DNA of 64,000 bases from Adineta ricciae (GCA_905250025.1 CAJNOJ010000412.1:1-64000); one strand, 5' to 3'; counted from the first letter of the stretch, positions 51,005 through 63,069 are shown. Notes: generated from the sequence alone by a model not told the origin. Numbers and translations: made by a program.

Positions 51005-52282
51005 TATGATGACTATACTGAATAAAAATATCAACTTGCAAGGCCTTTTACAGACGAATTTCTGTGTTTACACAGACAGGAGACGTGGGAGGAAGTATGT
51101 AAGAGGCAGAGACAGCATTTCTTATCAACACGCTCTGCATTGCTTTGAAAAAAAGCACCGCCTCAAGCCTAAAAAGTGTATGAAATATTATTTGTTCTGT
51201 TTCAGACAGAATGAAAATTCTTGACAAAAACAACCTTTGTAATGAAGGAATGTCGCGATCGGTTGTTTTTTACTATCAAAGAAAAGTCATCGAAAAAATA
51301 CAATTGTGAAGTAAGTTTTACAAGGAATGATTAAGTAATCAATACGCCACAACTTTTTGATTGACTACAAAGTAATTGTGTACTAATTTGAGGCCAAAAT
51401 ATTCTGTTTATTTAAGATATATACTGCATACAACTGCTCTTATTTGACACATCAAAAGAAACCATAGATATTCACAGATCGAATGTTGAATTCGCAATTA
51501 AGTATGTATTTCAATGCACATTTGGTTGGTTGCTATACGGTAATAGGCGCTTCAGATGAAGAATATGATTTGTTTGTTTCGCATACATGTGCGAGAAAAC
51601 TACTGAGAAACAGTGCGTCTATTTCATTTAATCAATATGGGTAGATGTTCAGTGTATGCCTGTGCTGAATTCAATAGCTCTATAATCGAAACTTTCTATT
51701 TTTGATGAAAAATGACGAAATATATACTTACATTCTATACTAAGCGAAAGCGAAATGAAAAAAAGTGTTCGTTTTCTTTTGCAGATCGTTTGTATTCTCT
51801 TAATTGTTTTATCCGAGTAAAGTGAAAAATGTGGAAAAAGGTAACGCCGAAATAAAGAAATTGTCATGAAATATTTCTTCCATAAGTAATTATCCAATGT
51901 GTTTCCTTATTCTTTCTTTCGTTCCATCTTATAATTTCGGTATGTTCGTTTGATCTTTTCCTAGTGGAAGATTCAACACAGGTATTTTCCGATAATCTAA
52001 TCTATAGAAGTATCCACGTAGTCTACTATTTATAGACCATAGTTTGATGTATGTGAGTGGATTATTATAAGGATCGTTTAGGCTTGTTAAGTATCATAAT
52101 AAACTATCTCAACAAACAAATCAACTCTAACAGAAATGGTGGACTTATTCAATTTAATAATTACAATGGCTTATTTCCATCAGAAACAAAGAACCGCAGG
52201 CTTACAATACCCACACTCCTCTCATGAAAGCACTCGAATTTTGTTTATTATGGTCGTGAAACAACAAAAAAAGGCTTTCTAT
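51005..52282. other. Intergenic region
   Basis: About 1.3 kb between the starts/ends of two minus-strand genes. Up to about 51050 it matches the copy at 55702. After that the two lose similarity, apart from faint shared pieces (for example GCGAGAAAACTACTGAGAAAC near 51591, resembling sequence near 56320). No gene seen. Confidence 0.4.
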
Positions 52283-52795
52283 TTATGATGATTTCCATGG
52301 AAAATTGACTCCTTCTGTATCCAGATACAGGATTTGTTCTTTTGCGTTTGTACAAAGAGTTTTGCCTGTATCGCCATCGATTAAAACCAATTTCGGGACA
52401 TCGGTTACACTATATTTCATAGCTAGATCATCTCGTAGCTTGTGATCTCTAAAATCCACGGCTAACCAAGGCATTGTCTGACAATATTGATTGTATGATT
52501 GTTCATCAGCATCTGCACTAACGTAAATGATTTGAAATCGTTTCTCTTTGTGAAATTCATCATAAATTTCGCTCAGAAATGAACTAAATGCGCGACAAGG
52601 TTGACACCTATAAGACAAAACAAAAAAACACGGCTATAGTACTTTGATTCGATGAAGAAACAGTTTTTTCATCTACCAAGAAGCACCAAAGTACAGACCA
52701 AAGATTTTGCCTTGATATTTTCGATCCGTCAGATTGATTTTCTCTTTTGATTTATTCAAAACACGACCATTGAATGTTTTTGCTAAACCAGCCAT
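52283..52795 (-). CDS. Tryparedoxin / nucleoredoxin-like thioredoxin-fold protein
   Basis: Two exons joined across intron 52608-52676. Exon 1 starts at 52795 (MAGLAKTF...) and ends in GLYFGAS. The splice completes the Trp of the redox motif W-C-Q-P-C (residues 40-44), followed by RAFSSFLSEIYDEF, FQIIYVSADADEQSY, MPWLAVDF and the cis-Pro loop VTDVPKLVLID. About 147 residues, the normal size of a single tryparedoxin-like domain. It should reduce disulfides, probably in the cytosol because there is no signal peptide. The reading starting MSYRCQPC does not use the splice and would lose the Trp, so I reject that start. Confidence 0.85.
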
Positions 52796-54362
52796 ATTCA
52801 AAAAAGTATAACCGCAAGTGTATAAAATTTGATAGTGATTTTATATTCGTATTTATTTAATGCGGTTCGCTGCGTTTATTTTCTCCATGTGACAAGTATT
52901 GTCGTGTTTCTAAGAGAGACAAAACATAATAGAACAATGTTGTTGATTGCATAAAATAAAGCTACATACACGAAGGAAAATATCAAAATATGACAGTTAA
53001 ATTTTGATGATTGTCTATTAAATTGTCGTTGTATTGGAAAGAACAATCGAGAATGGATCAATATTTCGAAATGCTCGGCGATCTATCGAGCGATTTCTAT
53101 CTCTACTCATAGAGGAGTAGGTGACTCAGTTCGTCGATTGTACAGTTACTTTCTTCTAGAAGCGTATTGTCTCGTACCTGTCGCAAAATAAAAAGAGAAT
53201 GACGCCTCCACTGCCGACTATACAACTATATACGTGTATGTTACACGTAGTAAGACGACTATATTTGTCTCCTCTATAGAGGCATAATTCTAAATACAGT
53301 ACTAATGAAGTAATTCATTATGAACGTCTTTTATATTGTTGCAATCGTATACCTGAATTCTTTTCGATTGGTAAAATGAATTGTCTCGATTTGCTGTAGA
53401 GGAGAATGTTAATGCAGCTAGATATAGAAAGAGGTAGCTATGGTTTCGAGAGACATCGGACGAGTAGATTGAATAAAAGAAAAACGCATCATAGTTGCCT
53501 ATAGTGTGTTTTTAATTGGGAGTAATTCTAATAATATTGATGGAATATGTTATCCGGTAGAATATATTTCTTTCTTTTTGTCTAGGTCATTTCTTTTCAA
53601 CGAAATTATTCAAAATATAGATTTTTTAATGGACGACCGAAAAGAGTCACTAGTGATGAACAGGTAATTGAACTTGGCAATTAAGTTTAGCAAAAGTCGC
53701 ATTCCATTGGTTGTTCTCACTTCACATTCTTTGTTCGATTTCTAAAGATACAGAATCTCTTTATGTGTTATACAATATAACAACAAAAGTCGACAAAGAT
53801 AACTTCAACTGATCCATACCGATTCGAAAACTTGTTGCTTGTAGTCGTCAGTCAGCTTCCTCTTAATTTATATCTTGACGTTTGTCTTCAATAAGTTCAA
53901 TCGCTCTTCGTCGAATAACTAAAATCAATTTTCTTTGTGCATTATAGCAGAAATTGCCTGACAGATGTGATTTTCTGGAAATAAATCTTGTTGCAAAATG
54001 GATCACTACAATACGCAGCGTAAGTATCGATCAGGAATGTCTAAAAGTTGTATTTTTTTCTCATTAGTTCCTTTGCGTTAGTAAAAGAATCAGTCAGCGA
54101 AAACGTACTGTTCCATCTAGCGACACGAGCGTTGGCGTATATATATCTGGTTATTTCAGGGAAAAAACGCGTCTTTTCACATGCATAATGACCAAAGAAT
54201 GGAACATACGTATAGAAAATCAAAAGCGTACACTGTAACACTCCCCATGTAAGCATTTTTTGGATCTAAACGCGCTTTCATCGCGTCCGAATCGCGTCTA
54301 AATCACAGTAATTGAGCGCGTCCCAGGTGAAACAATCGGAGCCTCTCGACTCCTCACAAACT
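52796..54362. other. Gene-poor contig end
   Basis: About 1.6 kb with no supported gene. It ends at the N at 54363. The last 90 bases hold a locally GC-richer run with CGCGTC/GACGCG words (AACGCGCTTTCATCGCGTCC near 54270) unlike the surroundings. This could be the edge of a repeat at which assembly stopped. Confidence 0.4.
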
Positions 54363-54363
54363 N
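54363..54363. other. Assembly joint (single N) before third mucin-stalk copy
   Basis: Right of the N the sequence restarts inside a mucin-stalk gene exon, matching 49667 onward. The left side has no relation to it. Confidence 0.85.
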
Positions 54364-55701
54364 GTTGGTCGAATGACATCGGGTGAGTCATAACCAACGA
54401 CGAATGTGACACACCATTGATTGGATTGTAATTGGAAATTATCGACGGCAGCAGCACACAGTGGTTCAGGACCGTGGAGAGTATTTGAGACATTCCAGGT
54501 AAGAATCATCTGGAAAATGGCTGTGAAAAGAAAGAGGTATGATGAATACTTGAATATTAGAATGAGCACTATTACTTGAACTTGAATTGATGATGGCACT
54601 CTTTCTCATTCCAATTGGAGAACTTGAAACAAAATCAGCAACGTATTGTCCAGGACAATATGTTTCGACAACGATGGTTTCGGTGACGAATGTACTATTG
54701 GATGTGCCAATACAAGCTAAGTGTAGTCAATATGATAGAATGTATGATTAGGAATCTGTAAGTTTACCTCGGTTAGGTCGATTACCAATGATTTGTGGCG
54801 GTTTTGTACAATTACCTGTTACAGAATAGCCATAGAAAAGAAACTGAAGTGGAACAGAACTCATTGGTGTATTAGCTGTCAATGTTGCATTGTTGAAGAA
54901 ATCTTCAATTTGTAGTGCCACCCCTGCGTATAATTTAGCATGTGTTAGTGTGAATACGATGGTACAGTTATTCTCAAGAAGTACAGCACCAGGAACACCG
55001 TTACATATTCCCCCACATTCATTATATTGACATATATTATTGGCAGATATACTAGTGGACCATCGACATCTCAAAATATCAGTTGAATCAAAGTCAGCCA
55101 TTTGAACAACATGCACCTGTTGTATGTTGATTGGCTTGTAGATGATAGGAATGGTGACACCAATAGGACTTGTATTAAGATAACCATCTGGTCTGACATT
55201 GGTAATGACACGATTCGACACATACCAACTTGTACTGTTACCTACTTCAAGGCCATTAAACCAATTGCCATCATTAAAGTAAATCGTGAATGAAATATTC
55301 AGTGGGAATGTGTACACTTGAGTTCTTTCACCCGAACTAACAGTAAGAGCAGCACTGAAATCCGTGCAATACGTCGATGTCAGCATGTTGGACCAACCGG
55401 TGCAGGGACCTGCTGTGCAAGCAACGTTGTTGCCACCACTTATTAGACCGTTATTGGCAATAGTTGTATCATCACAATAGTATGTATTACGATTCCATGA
55501 ATATCGTTCTCGAACTAGAAAAGAAGCTGAACCACCAGACGGAGTTGCATTCAAAGGTCGCCTATAAAAGAGAGATGAATTCGAAAGAAATAAGATATTT
55601 CATTTGAGTTTATACCATGTAATTGTTCCACCTCGAAAATGTGTACTATGGATAAAGCAAAGTTGTAATATCCATGAAGACAAGAAGTATACGATATACA
55701 T
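54364..55701 (-). CDS. Mucin-stalk membrane protein, copy 3 (C-terminal part missing at assembly joint)
   Basis: Start at 55701 with the same signal-peptide exon and THFRGGTITW junction. The ectodomain exon 54748-55554 differs from copy 2 by about 15-20 residues (for example SPS/TPV changes near its start, RSTR to STSI, CHY to CQY). It ends at 54364 within the TWNVSNTLHGPEPLC exon region because of the joint. No stops in the part present. Confidence 0.8.
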
Positions 55702-56969
55702 TATGATGACTATACTGAATAAAAATATCAACTTGCAAGGCCTTTTCTTTTATAGACGAATTTTTGTGTTTATGCTCGCGCCTACGTTAGTTGCAAGAGA
55801 AACAATTAAACACTCTTTTTTATCGAGCAAATTTCGGCGACTGTTGAAAACAGTCCACCTCGACATAACAAATGCGTAGAATACTGTTTGCTCTACATTG
55901 GAGAAAAGTGAATACTTCTTTCGAAAAGGATTTTTCTAGAGAAAATATCGCGCGAAATGTTTGTTTAAGTTTGAAACAAAACAGTCGCCGAAAAAGAGTA
56001 ATCATGCACTCGCAGGCACTTATTAAAATTCAACATTCCGAGATATTTTGCTTGTCAGCTAAATGATTCTTTACTACAGAAAAAAGAGGAAAATTTATTC
56101 ACTTGGATTGAAAAAATTTCAAAAGTCATGCACACAAAATGAAAAGGAGTGAGACAGTACACGCTCACATATAATACACTGACACTTTTATTCATCTGAA
56201 TTCAGTGTTCACCATTAGGAACCATGTAAATTCACAGACCGAATATACAATGAGAAAATGATCATGTGTGCGTTTATGAATACAGTTGACTGTTAATATA
56301 GACCATTTGTTCGTATATGTGTGAGAAGATTACCGAGAAACTGTACATCATCATTCATTGATGAATACTGGCAACAATTTAGTATACGCTGAATCGGTGT
56401 TTCCGATGTAAACGGTAAAATACAACTTTATTTCGTAGAGAGAAACATTGATGTCTTTCTCATATTGTTTACACAGCTCCGGTAAAGATTATTAAAACGT
56501 GAAATAGCAGTGGGATCTGCTTACTCGTATATAATATGTTCAGTGCCAAAAAAGAAGAAGAAATAGTATGATTTATCTTGAATACAGGAATATTCTCTCT
56601 GTCTCTTCACGTGTTGATCACACAGGGTTTATTTTTATTTCAGATCAATCTGGAACGAAACAGAACACGTTTTCTTTGCCATTCGTTTGTGAAGAGAGAA
56701 TCGATTGCTAGCTGATGCCTTCATATAGTAATTGGAAATTGTCTATTAAGAAAGACTGATAGTGGGATTTTTCCTGGAGAAAAATCTTAACATATAAATT
56801 AAACAAATTGACATATGGATTAACTACATACCATCGACTGAAATCGAAATCTATATTATATCAGGTTCTCACTCATCTGAAGAAGAATTATATACCAAAG
56901 GCAATGGTAGAGATATTTCTCAATGAATACAGGAAAAGTTGACTTCGTTCTGAAATGAGCCACAAAACA
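55702..56969. other. Intergenic region upstream of mucin-stalk copy 3
   Basis: Similarity to the copy-2 flank stops near 55745. A short inverted-repeat element lies at 55832-55993. The rest is AT-rich with no gene I can support. Confidence 0.4.
55832..55993. mobile_element. Small MITE-like element with short terminal inverted repeats
   Basis: TTTCGGCGACTGTT at 55832-55845 and its exact reverse complement AACAGTCGCCGAAA at 55980-55993 bound 162 bases. No coding capacity. A target-site duplication is not clear. It falls just where copies 2 and 3 lose similarity. Confidence 0.4.
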
Positions 56970-57551
56970 TGCTCGACCAGGATCGTTGTTCGGTTATCAT
57001 TCACGGTGTCTGCAAAGAGATCAATGAAAAATATATTGAAAAGGCAGTACTTATCAAGATTGGTCCGCCCACAAGTCCTAGACTAAAGTAGGGAAACGAT
57101 ACGGTATGTACATCATCAACATCAATATCATTATTAAAGAACGCAATAGTTTAGTCGATGCAAATGGTGACCAGATGCATAGAAGTTATTAAAGTATATG
57201 GGAAAGAATTCGAAGTATCTCAACTCAACCGGAAGGATATTTCCATGTCTAGCCAAATCACCTGTTTCCTATCGTTCAAATTGCGTGAACTTGTCCGAAA
57301 TGTCAGTTTTCAACAGAAACTGACAGAATACGATATGCAGAAATATTTCAATCGATTTGGTGGAATAATTGGTTGTGACCATCCCAATGACCACGAATGC
57401 ATTCGACAGTTTCAGGAGTAAGATCTGTCATAATATTTGCTTGGTAGAAAATCGCTGTTTTTTTTCTAGTTACGACACAGTTGATCAGATTATTTTAGAA
57501 AATACATCTCCTAGAATTAATGGAATAGAAATTGACATAGAGGAAACTTGA
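56970..57551 (+). pseudogene. Possible RRM-like protein fragment
   Basis: Opens with DQDRCSVIIHGVCKEIN, KYIEKAVLIKIGPPTSPRLK and then an in-frame stop near 57088. It resumes at about 57158 with VIKVYGKEFEVSQLN and a second fold-like piece, YDMQKYFNRFGGIIGCDHPNDHECIRQF, spliced by a good 52-base intron (about 57420-57471) to DYDTVDQIILENTSPRINGIEIDI. The beta-alpha-beta rhythm resembles RNA-recognition motifs, but RNP1/RNP2 signatures are weak. It is either a gene with an unseen intron over the stop or an early pseudogene. Function not assigned. Confidence 0.4.
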
Positions 57552-57949
57552 TTAACAACCAAGCCTTCGGATGTGATAACAGCTATGCTGATATACTTTT
57601 ATACATGCGGCGTGTGAATTAAATTAGTATTCGTTATCGGAAAGTCGTAGGGTGAGGGTGAAGCATGAATTAAACCTACAAACAGCACATGAAAAGCACA
57701 CAGATTGACTGTCGAGAAATCAAATAGAATCTTACGCGGATACAAAATTAAATGTACCACTATCGATGCACCATTAAATAAAGCAGAATTATGTAGAGGT
57801 TATGAACAAGGATGATGTCCATATGGACTTTGTTTCTATCGACATATCTTATGTGGCAAACCAGGCGCATGTGGCGATAACGAATGCTGATACGGATATA
57901 GTAGCAGAAGACAAGCAACATCACTAACACGACCTGCATAGTCATCTTC

Positions 57950-59058
57950 TGTCATCAACAACCGAAGAAGATATATTTGAAAAATTTGGCATTAAACGGA
58001 GTCAACGAATCATCGGAGAATTTTCTTCGAAAGATGATGTTAAAATAGCATGATAAACCATATTCGGAAGACTAAAAATGGGACCGATTACAGTTTCAGT
58101 TAGAAAAGAATATGGATTTTTTTCGGCTGAAACGATGCGAAACTCAACGTTCTTCGTCAACATCGTTCATAACAAAATCTTCACTCCGGGAACAATATGT
58201 AAACACTGATAACCATCTGTCAAGAAACAAAACAGGAACATCAACGCAGTCATCAAAATATATGCAAGTCAACGAGAATGCATAGCGCTCGACAAACTGG
58301 TTGGATTGAAAAGTATACCGAAGCTGTTAATTAGTGATACTAATACAAAAATGAACCGTACGCCACCATGCAGCAGATTGATGGTAAAACGTTAAAGGAA
58401 TATTTTCGAGATGTTCCTTTCGAATTGCATCATATGTTAACGATCATTTCGAATTTATTTATTGTTAACCAGTATAAGTACATTCTTGAAATATTGTTCA
58501 TCATATCATTACATCCGATAATATTATGGTTCGACGATTATCCGAGGAATGGTAAAAAGATAAATTGGTATTAATCGAATTATCTATGCAATACTATTTT
58601 GGATGATTACAAAAACCTATTCAAGAGAATCCAGAGATATCAATCAGAAAGCACCACACCAATTGAAGGAGAACGAAGCAGCTGTTGACGCAGAAGTTAA
58701 AAAGCAGCTGGTAAGCGAATATTTCATTGTGACTTTGCTGATTTCAATCGGCAGTGGCTAATGGATGCAACATGACCATCAAGTACGATTTGCGTTTCAG
58801 TTGATAATACCAAACAAGACAGAACAGAATTGGTTTGTTCCGCTATTGTCACCGAACATATCTACTGATCTGTCTTCATCGGACATTTTCAGAAATAATC
58901 CATTTCTTCGAATGGCGTCTTTGATTGCTGTCGAATTGCCGTTAGGTGTTTGGAGAGAAAATGGCGAACAAAAGACGAAAGATCAATACCTTGCAGATTT
59001 TGAAATGCAACTAAAAAGCTACTTGAATATTTTTCATTCTAATACGGGTATGTGAGTT
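57950..59058 (+). pseudogene. Broken coding remnant, unknown family
   Basis: Plus-strand pieces in changing frames: EDIFEKFGIKRSQRIIGEFSS (about 57965), FSAETMRNSTFFVNIVHNKIF (about 58130), CIALDKLVGLKSIPKLLISDT (about 58280), MVKR and YFRDVPFELHHMLTIISNLF (58368-58574), and a longer end piece 58765-59055 (PLLSPNISTDL...LPLGVWRENGEQKTKDQYLADFEMQLKSYL). Stops or frameshifts separate most pieces, and few fit GT-AG introns. Probably the remains of the same gene as 56970-57551. I do not recognise the family. Confidence 0.45.
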
Positions 59059-60120
59059 GAGAGACGTGTTTATTAAACCGAAAACTGTTCTGCTTATTCT
59101 TCTTTCTCTTAACAAAAACAATGAATATTATATCACGATGAAGCATGACATCTATATTTCTGTAATAGTTGTTCTTTTGAGTTTCGTTTGTTTCTTGACA
59201 ATGTATGAATACGTAATCGCATACAATATGACTATAGCAACAGTTCCTAGTCGGATTGCTCTTGTCGGAATGATTAGAGGAGAAGATCGTACCATATGTG
59301 TGCCGTTGATTGGGTATGAAATAATCAAGAATAATTGTGCCCTTTTAGCTGATAGTTACCAGACGGGCAGTGATTTTCGGGCATAAAATTCAGTTATTCA
59401 AGGCGCATTTGATTCTGAACAGCAGAAAAGGAAGTTATAATATCGAGTGTTTACGGCTGACACAGATTGTTATTCATAGTGATTTGAATAACTTAGATCG
59501 TGATCCTATATAAATGGAACCATCCCTGATATACTGATATGTTTCGATCCGAGGTTCTTATAGTACAATGTGTGAGCTTGCCTTTGGTATTGCTTTAAGC
59601 CCACAACGTTTACCTGATCACTGTATTAATACTTCGCAAAGCAGCTAGCACCTATGTCAGCATTTCCTGGTGTACTTGCTTCGAATCAAAAACAAAAGTG
59701 ACAAAACAAATTTGAATCGCGTTGGATGACTCTTTTAACAAGCAAGGTTAAAAAAGACAAAAAGATTAAAACTTAACAATCGAGTTTTGTTCTCACGAGA
59801 ACGAAATTTCTCGAATGACATAAACTACAGGTAGAAAAGAATTGTACGACAGAATGGAAAAAAAATGTTTTCTTTCTCTGTACGATTATGTAAACCATAT
59901 TAAGTTATTCAATGTTGGCAGAAAAGACAAAGTTTACAATACCACGTGTTACATAAGCAGCGTCAAAAGGACGAGACGTGTATCAGTGTGATTGAATGAG
60001 TGCAGTGAGCGAGTACAAAATCCGTTGCATAACAGCATACGATGAAAACTATTTAAACTTGTGATCGCTCGATGAAATACCTCAGTTTGTACATTTTTAG
60101 TCTTTCATCATTGGGGAAAA
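59059..60120. other. Intergenic region
   Basis: About 1.06 kb. A 109-codon open stretch at 59057-59386 contains one hydrophobic segment (YISVIVVLLSFVCFLTMYEYVI) and could be a small membrane protein or the end of the preceding remnant. It lacks a good start and I do not call it. The rest has no signal. Confidence 0.35.
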
Positions 60121-61409
60121 ATGAATGATGATGTATTTAAAATAGACTCAATTGGTCTATACGCAAATCATCTTTTCAATCATCGAACCAGATTACAAGA
60201 ATATTTAAAACACACCACGGGCAAAGACACTTCGCCAATTGAAAGATTGAACTCATTAATATCGGATATTTGTTCAACTGATGACTGCGAGAAGAAATTG
60301 AACGAAATTGCAGCGATTCTCAATACGATCCAAGAACAACCATTAACTTTTCCTGCGGACAAATCAACAAAGTATCTGTCGAATGAAATAGAATGTCTAA
60401 GAGAAGATGTACTGAAAATGACTCATGCTGCAAATATTCCATCCAGAATCACTCATAAAATCCAGTTTTCCAATAATGCCGTTCGTTGGATACGAGGTCC
60501 TATCAAAGTGATCTTCAATGGGACCATGCATGTATTTGACACGCTAGCTAAGCATACTCACATGAATAGCTCAGTTGTACGCGCAGTAGCACACGGCTTA
60601 ACCAAGAAAAGCCAAACGACTACGATCAAACAATCAGCGTTCATCAAAATCACATCTGAATGGACATACATCGGTAAAAATCGCGATCAAGGGTTCAATA
60701 GCGAATCAATCTGGATGCTGGATCCTCAAGGTCGACGCATTCTAGTGAAAACTCAAGAAAATCCACTATGTGCTGCTAACGAATGGCTGACCTATGTTCT
60801 AGGAAGTGCACTCGATTTGCCCGTCAATGAAGTACAAATTACAGTTTATCAGAATAAACTTGTGACACTACACACAGACGTTAACCAAGGAAATGAAAGA
60901 ACGATGACGTTTATGGAATTACCAAAGCAAGTACGCAAACATCTACTAACACATCCGATCTTAGGACGTATGGATCTGCTCGATCATATTATTCAAAACT
61001 CCGATCGCAATTTACGAAATCTTTTAGTTACAATATCAAATACCGCTGATATCAATGATCCGAATGTGAAGATGAAAATACATCTGATCGATCATGCTTC
61101 GTGTTTCGGATTAGGTAAACTTAGTATCGTTAGTCTTGTCGCTTGTAAATTTCACACTAATCATTTGACAATCGTTAATTCGATCCAGTTGAACAAGCAA
61201 GAAAGCTGAAACTATATCTGGAATCATTGCCAGTGACGGATCGTTCTTCAATAAGTCACACGTTGAATAATTTTGCTCAAATTACCAACGGACAATTTAC
61301 TGACTGGTTGAATGAAATCCGAGACCTTCTGTCGGAGAATCAATACAATCGAATACTTGATGTACTGATTCGACAGCGAGATGTCGTTAGTGAGGTTTTC
61401 ATTGGTTGA
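60121..61409 (+). CDS. Atypical kinase with PI3/4K-HipA-like catalytic core
   Basis: Two exons, with intron 61115-61188 (74 bases), phase 1, joining FGL to VEQARKLKLYLESL. About 404 residues. The N-terminal 150 residues are helical and unrecognised. From about residue 170 the pattern fits the PI3/4-kinase or HipA fold: an ATP-lobe-like segment with ILVKTQENPLCAANEWL, then the catalytic-loop-like LLDHIIQNSDRNLRNLLV (residues 286-303, with D295 and N300 as candidate catalytic and metal residues) and IDHASCFG (D324, metal-binding DFG-like). Substrate, lipid or protein, cannot be told. There is no signal peptide, so it should act inside the cell. Confidence 0.65.
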
Positions 61410-61512
61410 ATAAATCATTTGTTGCATAGCATGTAATTTCAAGGAATTATGTCATTTCTATGAATTACATTGTTTTCTTTCTCTACCGAGCAGATTGTTC
61501 TTTAGTCATAAA

Positions 61513-62211
61513 ATGAAGAGACAAACAAAACTAAAGCGACAACGGATCTTTTTTGAAAGGCAAGAAACTAGTAATACATGTAGGTTGCATGCTATTAATA
61601 ATGCACTGGGAAGGTCAGTTATTTCTCGAAAAAGGTAGGATAGTTCTGCAATCACACCATCCGTCGTTTCGTATATTCTGTACCATATTTAGATTTTTTC
61701 ATTATTGTGACGAATTCGACATGAAAAACCATTGTAGAGGAAGTCGAGAGTTCTTCTTTATTCATTCCGATGATAATCTTATTAGTTTCATTCTAAATAA
61801 GCTCAATTTACAAAGTACATACTATTTTCCAGACCATCCACCTGATATAAAGTACGAACATTGAAAACATCAGCTTGCTATTTTTACTTCCCTGGCATCG
61901 TGTTTAGTGAAGATTCATGTTCTGATATTGTTGCAATATTAGTCTTCAACAATGAACATATTTGGAGTGTTAAGAAATATGAAAACGATTGGTACAGTCT
62001 CGATTCGTTGTCAGAAGAACCACAGACGATTCCATTTCGACGAATATTTGCACGACAAGGATGTGGATGGATCATCATACGAAACCATTCTGGACTTCGT
62101 GTCAACGATGAATCGGAAGAACATACAATCGTAAACATGACAAACAAAAAGACGAGTGGAGTCATCGCTGATCAATCGCCGAAATTGAAAAGAAGGCGCC
62201 GTCGTGTATAG
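61513..62211 (+). CDS. Josephin-domain (ataxin-3-like) cysteine protease
   Basis: Deubiquitinase type. Three exons with introns 61635-61692 and 61852-61907, all joining in frame. The start at ATG 61513 is chosen because it reads straight into RQETSNTCRLHAINNALG, which contains the catalytic Cys (C23) and the upstream Gln of the oxyanion hole. The third exon supplies VAILVFNNEHIWSVKKYENDWYSLDSLSEEP, with the catalytic His and the Asp that stands in for the ataxin-3 Asn. The tail is basic (KLKRRRRRV) and could be a nuclear signal. No ubiquitin-interacting motif or polyQ was seen. About 194 residues, the size of a single Josephin domain plus a short tail. Confidence 0.8.
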
Positions 62212-62392
62212 GAAGATATTGTTATTGACGAATCTTCTTCAGATATCGAAGTAAATGACTTCAATCGATTTGAAATTTTAAGTACTTCTAACGACTAACG
62301 GCGCATAATAGATCATCTCAGTCGTATAGCTCCAGAGTTCAATGTCGAATAGTCCTATTTTATTCACGTTTATGAAGAAAGAATTTCATTTT

Positions 62393-62988
62393 TTAATCAA
62401 ATTTAAAATCTCTGTGATCGAAACGAAGTAATTGTTGAATAAATCCGATGTTGGGACAAGCACATGGACGTGCTTGATTCACACGTTGTACAGCTTCGGT
62501 AGCATCAATCTGATGCGCAACCATGAGATAAGCAGCAACAATAGTCGCTGAACGAGATACACCGGCGGAGCAATGCACCAGTACAGCACCATCGTCTGCT
62601 TGTAAAGATTTATGAATGAAATTCAGTGCTGCTGGAAAATGAGAAGAAATATCGAAGTGATCGAGATCATGTGCATCTATAAAGTAAAAAGATTGATATG
62701 TGGACATCCAGAATTAATAAAAAAGTCCTTTGGATACGATGTAGATTCCGCCATGTTCAGTATGTATTTGATATCATAACGTTTTAATTTGTCTAGATTA
62801 CGAGCATCGGGAGCAGAACCAAGAAACAATCGATCTGCAATCCGTGATGGCGTTTCGTCATCGTCTTCTAACAGTTTACCAAACATAGAAGCATACAAAC
62901 GACCAGCTTGATTTTTAATCGCGTCATCGGCATCAGACGACATCAGGTGTAGTCTGATGTAAGTTCTACAACATTGACAGTAAGACAA
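62393..62988 (-). CDS. Dual-specificity protein phosphatase, with a frame change in the middle
   Basis: Typical DUSP core. The N-terminal part (62988 to about 62700) has PSRIADRLFLGSAPDARNLDKLKRYDIKYILNMAES. The C-terminal part (about 62707-62393) has the active-site loop VHCSAGVSRSATIVAAYLM with Cys and Arg in place, and the general-acid region AHDLDHFDI. The two parts lie in different frames near 62690-62710. They join either through a very short intron (GT at about 62704, AG at about 62677, 29 bases) or by a one-base indel. The family pattern (aromatic-hydrophobic before the D loop, here FYFIDAHD) fits the indel better. It would dephosphorylate Tyr/Ser/Thr in substrates such as MAP kinases. 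Confidence 0.75.
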
Positions 62989-63069
62989 AATGAAAAGAAT
63001 CTATTGGTAAATGTATTTATTCAATAAGAATATAAAAATTAAAGATGGCGTATTCATCATTCAACTAGT

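Noticed and set aside
59057..59386. Small membrane protein of 109 residues
   Set aside because: Weak start, one hydrophobic segment only, directly after a decayed gene, and no second copy to test it.
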